This document shows, piece by piece, positions 15,690-18,856 of a DNA stretch of 18,856 nt (positions within the stretch are counted from its first letter, which is position 1; each line of letters starts with the position of its first letter). A program made the position numbers and the translations under genes. The notes below the pieces were generated by a model. It worked only from the letters and a program-made list of their open reading frames with translations. It searched no databases and was not told where the DNA came from. The stretch covers positions 1 to 18,856 of the forward strand of contig DAIRFP010000096.1 of NCBI GenBank assembly GCA_036794995.1, written 5' to 3'. Origin of the DNA: DAIRFP01 sp036794995 (GTDB lineage: Bacteria; Desulfobacterota; Binatia; UBA9968).

Positions 15690-16033
15690 GGCAATATAAT
15701 GACTTGACCTTTCTCGGGAGATCTAAGCCCCAGGCGGCTGCGCGACAACGCCTCCAGGCGATCCGGCGAAGTCAAAGTGGCTAATTCCAGCTTCAATTCT
15801 AGATTTTCCTGTTGCAGTTGATTTTGGAGCTTGCTGGTGGTCGCGAGCACGTAGCCCATATGGACAACCTGCAGTCTCAACCAAACATGCAGCAACGCAA
15901 CTCCAACCAAACCAACGGCTAACAGGACAATGGCTGTAACTTGCCGCCAGCGCAGGGGTCGACCGCTGGCACCGGCCGGCTGCCGCCTTGGTGTTCGCAA
16001 TACTCGCTGGCTTGCCGCCGTTCCCGTTCCCAC
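15686..16033 (-). CDS. ftsL: Cell division protein FtsL-like (GTG start)
   Basis: This is a 115-aa bitopic membrane protein with a basic cytoplasmic N-terminus (about 1-30), one membrane segment at about 31-53 and a periplasmic leucine-zipper-like coiled coil at about 58-92, ending with RLEALSRSRLGLRSPEKGQVIIL, a tail common in FtsL. FtsL pairs with FtsB through its coiled coil and, with FtsQ, activates FtsWI. The start is GTG at 16031-16033, with AGGAG (16042-16046) 8 nt upstream overlapping the rsmH stop. Sequence conservation of FtsL is low, so the call rests on size, topology, tail and its position between rsmH and ftsI. Confidence 0.9.
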   Translation of the reverse strand: MGTGTAASQRVLRTPRRQPAGASGRPLRWRQVTAIVLLAVGLVGVALLHVWLRLQVVHMGYVLATTSKLQNQLQQENLELKLELATLTSPDRLEALSRSRLGLRSPEKGQVIILP

Positions 16034-16041
16034 CGCGCAGT

Positions 16042-16046
16042 CTCCT
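16042..16046 (-). promoter_or_regulatory. ftsL ribosome binding site deciding a GTG start
   Basis: AGGAG on the minus strand overlaps the rsmH TAG stop and lies 8 nt before GTG at 16033. No ATG in frame is better placed. Confidence 0.75.
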
Positions 16047-16974
16047 ATAGTCGTTCCGCTGCGCGCAATTTGGCCGAACGGGCGCGCGGATTGGCCTCAA
16101 TCTCACTGGAGGAAGGATAAAGCGGTCTGGTCGTAAGCAACCTAACCTTGCGGCTCCAGCCACATCGACACGTCGGAGTCCTGGGAGGGCAAAGACACTC
16201 GCGGTTCCATTTACGAAATGCCGTTTTGACCAATCGGTCCTCCAGTGAATGAAACGAAATGATAACCAGCCGACCCTTGGGCCGGAGCAGCTCGTAACCG
16301 TGCTCTAAAAACCGTTGGAGATTCTCCAATTCTTGATTGACTGCAATGCGCAGAGCCTGAAAGGTTTGAGTTGCCGGATGATGACCCCTGCCGCGCTGGC
16401 CCTTGATCCGTGCGATGATGGCTGCGAGCTCGTCCGTCGTTTGGATGGCTTTCATCTTTCGCGCCGAAGCGATCGCCAGCGCGATACGGCGAGCGTGCGG
16501 CTCTTCCCCGTAGAGCCGCAGGATTCGCTCCAACTCGGACACCCGGAACGTATTGACGATTTGATAAGCATCCAGCGACTGACGCCGATCCATTCGCATA
16601 TCGAGCGCCGCTCTGCCGCGAAAGCTAAAACCCCGTTCTCGGGATTCCAGCTGGTGAGACGAGACACCCAAATCCAAAACGATGCCATCCACTGGCCACC
16701 AACCGATCTCAGCCAAGATCGTCTCGGCCGTTGCGAAATTTGCCTGCCGCGTCGAAAGACGATCACCAAAAGCGTCGAGCCGTTGGCGCGTCGCGGACAA
16801 CGCTTCCTCATCCAAGTCGAGTCCCAGAACTTGTCCATCGGGACTACTGTGAATCAAAATTTGCTCTGCGTGTCCTCCTCCTCCCAAGGTACCGTCCAAG
16901 TATCGTTTCCGCGGTTCGGGTCTGAGGAAGTCCACCACCTCCCGAGCCATGACAGAAACATGTGTAAATGACAT
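16045..16974 (-). CDS. rsmH: 16S rRNA (cytosine1402-N4)-methyltransferase RsmH
   Basis: RsmH (formerly MraW) is a SAM-dependent methyltransferase that modifies C1402 of 16S rRNA in the P-site of the ribosome. The 309-aa product has the SAM motif YLDGTLGGGGHAEQIL (25-40), DLDEEAL, the DLGVSSHQLESRERGFSF segment, DMRMD, and C-terminal GRLVIISFHSLEDRLVK followed by a cysteine cluster (CLCPPRTPTCRCG). All are standard for the family. The ATG directly abuts the stop of the STAS gene (TAA-ATG, no gap), and no strong ribosome site is near it, so coupling to the upstream gene is likely. Confidence 0.98.
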   Translation of the reverse strand: MSFTHVSVMAREVVDFLRPEPRKRYLDGTLGGGGHAEQILIHSSPDGQVLGLDLDEEALSATRQRLDAFGDRLSTRQANFATAETILAEIGWWPVDGIVLDLGVSSHQLESRERGFSFRGRAALDMRMDRRQSLDAYQIVNTFRVSELERILRLYGEEPHARRIALAIASARKMKAIQTTDELAAIIARIKGQRGRGHHPATQTFQALRIAVNQELENLQRFLEHGYELLRPKGRLVIISFHSLEDRLVKTAFRKWNRECLCPPRTPTCRCGWSRKVRLLTTRPLYPSSSEIEANPRARSAKLRAAERL

Positions 16975-17337
16975 TTAGTGGCTGGTGCCGTCACCTTCCC
17001 AGTCGTCGTCAAAGCTCTCGATGGCATCTTCCAACGAGGTGTACTCTTCAAAGAAACGATCCATCCCGACGACCTTGAAGATATCCCGCAGAAACGGACT
17101 CATCCCGGCCAGCTTCAGATCACCGTTGAGGTTTCTGAGCAGCCTGAGCCGTTCTAGGAGGACGCCGATGCTCAAGTAATTAATGTGGTCCACGGCTCTG
17201 AGATTCAGGACGACTTTGGTGCGATCTCTTTCAATCAGTCCACCGATCATGTTTTTGATCCGGATCATCTCCCGAAAATCTATATCACCGGCCACATCGA
17301 GCACCGAAATGTCCCGGATGGGTTTTCGTGGCAGCAT
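16975..17337 (-). CDS. STAS-domain protein (anti-sigma antagonist-like), non-canonical phospho-site
   Basis: The 120-aa product is a single STAS domain (about 8-110), the fold of SpoIIAA-type anti-anti-sigma factors: SVLDVAGDID, KVVLNLRAVDHINYLSIGVLL, GDLKLAGMSPFLRDIFKVVGMDRFF. In canonical members the loop reads DSSG with a serine phosphorylated by an anti-sigma kinase. Here it reads N53-Y54-L55-S56, so the usual phospho-serine position is L55; only a shifted S56 remains. The tail is short and acidic. AAGGAG at 17347-17352 lies 9 nt before the ATG. It sits between mraZ and rsmH, where the standard cluster has no gene, and no kinase or sigma factor gene is in view. Its job is unknown; it may regulate or scaffold rather than act in a phospho-switch. 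Confidence 0.85.
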   Translation of the reverse strand: MLPRKPIRDISVLDVAGDIDFREMIRIKNMIGGLIERDRTKVVLNLRAVDHINYLSIGVLLERLRLLRNLNGDLKLAGMSPFLRDIFKVVGMDRFFEEYTSLEDAIESFDDDWEGDGTSH

Positions 17338-17346
17338 TCCTTATTT

Positions 17347-17352
17347 CTCCTT
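17347..17352 (-). promoter_or_regulatory. Ribosome binding site of the STAS gene
   Basis: AAGGAG lies 9 nt before the ATG at 17337. It is a good match and supports that this small gene is actively translated. Confidence 0.7.
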
Positions 17353-17384
17353 TCATCAAACCACGTGCGGCTCTTTCGACGTTC

Positions 17385-17837
17385 TTACAATCCTAGGTCA
17401 CCGAGAAAATCAGGGTCTTGCATTAACTTGTCTTCAGCGTCGGAGAACATTTTCTTCCACGCATCGAGATCCCAGACGCGAAACTTTTCCAAAGCCGAGA
17501 CCAGAACAACATCGCGCTTGAGCCCAGCATATTTCCTCAAAGTCGGTGGAATCAAAATCCGGCCATGCTTATCGACCACACATTCGGTCGCGCCGCTCAA
17601 GTAGTAGTTCTGGAACATCACCATTTTGCGGTCGAATTTTGGCTTTCTGCGAATCTCTTCCTCCAGTCGCGACCACTCCTCCAAAGGATAAACGTCGAGG
17701 CACTTCATTCCATCCACGACAAAGTTGGTCATGACGATGCGCTCGTCACCTTTTCCCAGCAGAACCTCCCGGAACTTCACCGGAATGCTCAACCGCCCTT
17801 TGCCGTCGATAGTATGTTCAAAGCTCCCGCGAAACAT
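17385..17837 (-). CDS. mraZ: Transcriptional regulator MraZ
   Basis: MraZ is an AbrB-fold, ring-forming DNA-binding protein that represses the dcw promoter in E. coli by binding repeated TGGG-type boxes. The 150-aa product has normal length and the two repeated motifs, DGKGRLSIP at 11-19 and DKHGRILIP at 89-97, one per swapped-hairpin half. It is the first gene of the cluster. A promoter and three properly spaced boxes lie just upstream, so autoregulation of the whole cluster is probable. The ATG at 17837 has no visible Shine-Dalgarno (TCAATTTTT precedes it), so translation initiation may be weak or unusual. The next gene begins 47 nt after its stop. Confidence 0.97.
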   Translation of the reverse strand: MFRGSFEHTIDGKGRLSIPVKFREVLLGKGDERIVMTNFVVDGMKCLDVYPLEEWSRLEEEIRRKPKFDRKMVMFQNYYLSGATECVVDKHGRILIPPTLRKYAGLKRDVVLVSALEKFRVWDLDAWKKMFSDAEDKLMQDPDFLGDLGL

Positions 17838-17865
17838 AAAAATTGATCAGCCATACGGCACTTTA

Positions 17866-17902
17866 GTGGGATCTTATCCCACATTAGCCCACCTGGCGCC
17901 AC
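17866..17902 (-). promoter_or_regulatory. MraZ operator: three direct boxes plus an inverted box
   Basis: Reading the minus strand, GTGGC (17902-17898), GTGGG (17892-17888) and GTGGG (17882-17878) repeat at exactly 10-bp intervals (box-N5-box-N5-box). This matches the known MraZ recognition pattern. The third box is also one arm of the perfect inverted repeat GTGGGAT-CTT-ATCCCAC (17866-17882), which could form a 7-bp hairpin in the mraZ leader RNA. The first box shares its G with the last base of the -10 element, so bound MraZ would block RNA polymerase. Confidence 0.85.
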
Positions 17903-17930
17903 TTATAACTTTATGCACGGGAACTGTCAA
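17902..17930 (-). promoter_or_regulatory. Sigma-70-type promoter of the dcw cluster (PmraZ)
   Basis: TTGACA (17930-17925, a perfect -35) is followed after 17 bp by TATAAG (17907-17902, five of six -10 bases). Transcription would start near 17895, about 58 nt before the mraZ ATG. The -35 is preceded by A-rich tracts resembling an UP element, and MraZ boxes overlap the -10 and start site. Confidence 0.82.
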
Positions 17931-17931
17931 T

Positions 17932-17968
17932 AAAATTTTCAGCTTTTTCGCGTATTTTTGTGGTTTTT
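17932..17968 (-). promoter_or_regulatory. Phased A-tracts upstream of PmraZ
   Basis: Runs of T on the + strand at 17944-17948, 17955-17959 and 17964-17968, plus AAAATTTT at 17932-17939, are spaced about 9-11 bp apart directly upstream of the -35. Such phasing favours DNA bending and contact with the RNA polymerase alpha subunit. Confidence 0.5.
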
Positions 17969-17984
17969 GGCGGTCTCAGTGGCG

Positions 17985-17998
17985 GTCAATATATTGAC
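17985..17998. promoter_or_regulatory. 14-bp perfect palindrome, possible operator
   Basis: GTCAATATATTGAC is a perfect inverted repeat located 55 bp upstream of the -35 of PmraZ. Its size and symmetry are those of a dimeric regulator site. No binding protein can be named from the sequence. Confidence 0.4.
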
Positions 17999-18158
17999 GG
18001 TTCGGGGCGACTGAGCCACTAAGTATAGCCATGAGAGTTTGGTGAACTTATAAATCGCAACCAAAGCCAAAGATTGACAGAAACTACCTAAATCATTTCC
18101 GACAAACTTTCTGGCTCCGAAGCCTGATGATCAGATGGCGGGTGGGATAGCTATTGTG

Positions 18159-18528
18159 GGCTAAAGTGGATAGTAAGCCGGATTCTGTCATGGCTCCTAG
18201 TAGGAGCCACAGCGATCATTCATCTTGCCCCGTGATTGCTCACAGGGTCGAGCGACCTTACCCGAGGGTTATGGGCGGACCACCCGACCCTCCTATTTGG
18301 TCTTGCTCCAGGTGGGGTTTGCCAAGCGTCCATCATCACTGATGGACCGGTGAGCTCTTACCTCGCCTTTTCAACCTTACCCATCAAGTAAATGATGGGC
18401 GGTGTCTTTTCTGTGGTACTTTCCCCCGATCACTCGAGGCCGACGTTAACGGCCACCCTGTCCTGTGGAGTCCGGACTTTCCTCCCTCCGCCAAAGACGG
18501 AGAGCGATCGCTTGATCCACTCTAGCCC
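18159..18528 (-). ncRNA. rnpB: RNase P RNA, bacterial type A
   Basis: RnpB is the catalytic RNA of RNase P, which matures tRNA 5' ends. Reading the minus strand, the conserved core GGAGGAAAGTCCGGACTCC lies near the 5' end, followed by CAGGACAGGGTGGCCG, ACAGAAAAGACACCGCC, GGTAAGAGCTCACCGG, GGAGCAAGACCAAATAGG, GAGCAATCACGGGGCAAGATG, and the 3' signature GACAGAATCCGGCTTACT (18190-18173). The terminal P1 helix is visible: GGGCTA-A-AGTGGAT at 18159-18172 pairs with ATCCACT-C-TAGCCC at 18515-18528 with a single mismatch, which sets both ends. About 370 nt is normal for type A. Its 5' end overlaps the last codons of the RNase HI remnant by 7 nt. No clear promoter or terminator was found. Confidence 0.97.
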
Positions 18529-18856
18529 AGCAAGGATTTTTTGATTGCGTCATCGATACCTTTGTTAGCCAATCGATCCGCTAGCTTGTTCGCTTACCGA
18601 GGCACGTGAAGCATACGATAGGCCTCGAACTCACGCAACAACGCCACGGCTCTTTGAAACAGCGGCTGCAGCTTTTCGTTCTTCACCCGGTATTCGCCAT
18701 TGAGCTGGCGCACCAGCAGTTGTGAATCACCTTGCACGCGGATACGTTTTTTGCCGAGCTCACGGAGCGTTTCAAGCCCCAGGAGCAGCCCTCCAAATAG
18801 CCTTCCCGCGCGTGGCTACGGAATGTCTATCTTCGCGAGCGTCCCCACAGATACCA
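18522..18856 (-). pseudogene. RNase HI-like gene remnant (in-frame stops, cut by window edge)
   Basis: Reading the minus strand, one frame shows RNase HI (RVT_3-type) features in order: VGTLA, LLLGLETLREL, GDSQLLVRQLNGEYRVKNEKL with the catalytic aspartate, LLREFEAYRMLHVPR, and then NKLADRLANKGID, which carries the last catalytic aspartate. Two stop codons break this frame: TAG at 18816-18818, within a region where the family has a short NNxAEY segment but about 15 residues are found here, and TAA at 18594-18596, just after HVPR where the family normally has Glu or Gln. The frame ends at TAG 18522-18524, inside the rnpB 5' helix. The enzyme would cut RNA in RNA-DNA hybrids. The stops point to a decaying copy, although sequencing errors are possible near a contig edge. 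Confidence 0.75.

Larger units (their letters stand above)
17838..18158. other. Intergenic control region between rnpB and mraZ
   Basis: About 320 bp without a gene. It holds, from the mraZ side, a leader of about 57 nt, MraZ boxes, a sigma-70-type promoter, phased A-tracts (17932-17968) and the palindrome at 17985-17998. The stretch 18000-18158 shows only weak dyads such as GGCT-TCGG-AGCC (minus strand, near 18113-18124) and no clear intrinsic terminator for rnpB. Confidence 0.7.

Noticed and set aside
18100..18158. Intrinsic terminator after rnpB
   Set aside because: Only a 4-bp GGCT/AGCC stem without a following U-run is present; too weak to call.
18529..18600. rnpB promoter within the RNase HI remnant
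   Set aside because: TTGGCT is present but no acceptable -10 at 16-18 bp spacing was found.

Overview
This window is an almost complete dcw (division and cell wall) cluster. All 16 protein genes of the cluster lie on the minus strand, so transcription runs from about 17,900 down to 126. The order is mraZ - STAS-domain gene - rsmH - ftsL - ftsI (with PASTA) - murE - murF - mraY - murD - ftsW - murG - murC - murB - ftsQ - ftsA - ftsZ. Most junctions are tight: ATGA overlaps at ftsL/ftsI and murD/ftsW, no gap between the STAS gene and rsmH, and a few bases elsewhere. Upstream of mraZ on the same strand lie a type A RNase P RNA (rnpB) and the decayed 3' end of an RNase HI-like gene.

The organism is a diderm-type, peptidoglycan-making bacterium of moderately high GC. 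MurE carries the DNPR motif of meso-diaminopimelate-adding enzymes. The gene order, a PASTA domain on the division transpeptidase and rnpB directly upstream of mraZ fit a deltaproteobacterial-grade lineage (Desulfobacterota, Binatota or a relative). That placement is inference, not proof. No ddl gene sits between murB and ftsQ, where many bacteria keep it.

Layout from the promoter end: (1) 18522-18856, RNase HI-like remnant with two in-frame stops; (2) 18159-18528, rnpB; (3) 17838-18158, control region with a 14-bp palindrome, phased A-tracts, a strong sigma-70-type promoter and MraZ boxes at 10-bp spacing overlapping the -10 and start site; (4) 16975-17837, mraZ and a STAS protein lacking the usual phospho-acceptor serine; (5) 13734-16974, rsmH, ftsL and ftsI; (6) 3475-13729, Mur ligases, MraY, FtsW, MurG and MurB, which build lipid I and lipid II, export or polymerise it, and supply UDP-MurNAc; (7) 126-3490, ftsQ, ftsA and ftsZ, the divisome assembly genes; (8) 1-125, a short non-coding tail.

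The most unusual structure is at 6994-7395. The last 43 codons of ftsW are present three times in tandem with an exact 134-bp period. Each downstream copy is an intact 43-codon ORF that begins two bases after the preceding stop codon (TAG-CC-ATG), and the last one ends two bases before murG. The second oddity is an 8-bp-period repeat with hairpin potential in the 100-bp murC-murB spacer. The rest is a conserved housekeeping locus; I see no mobile element, CRISPR array or defence system.
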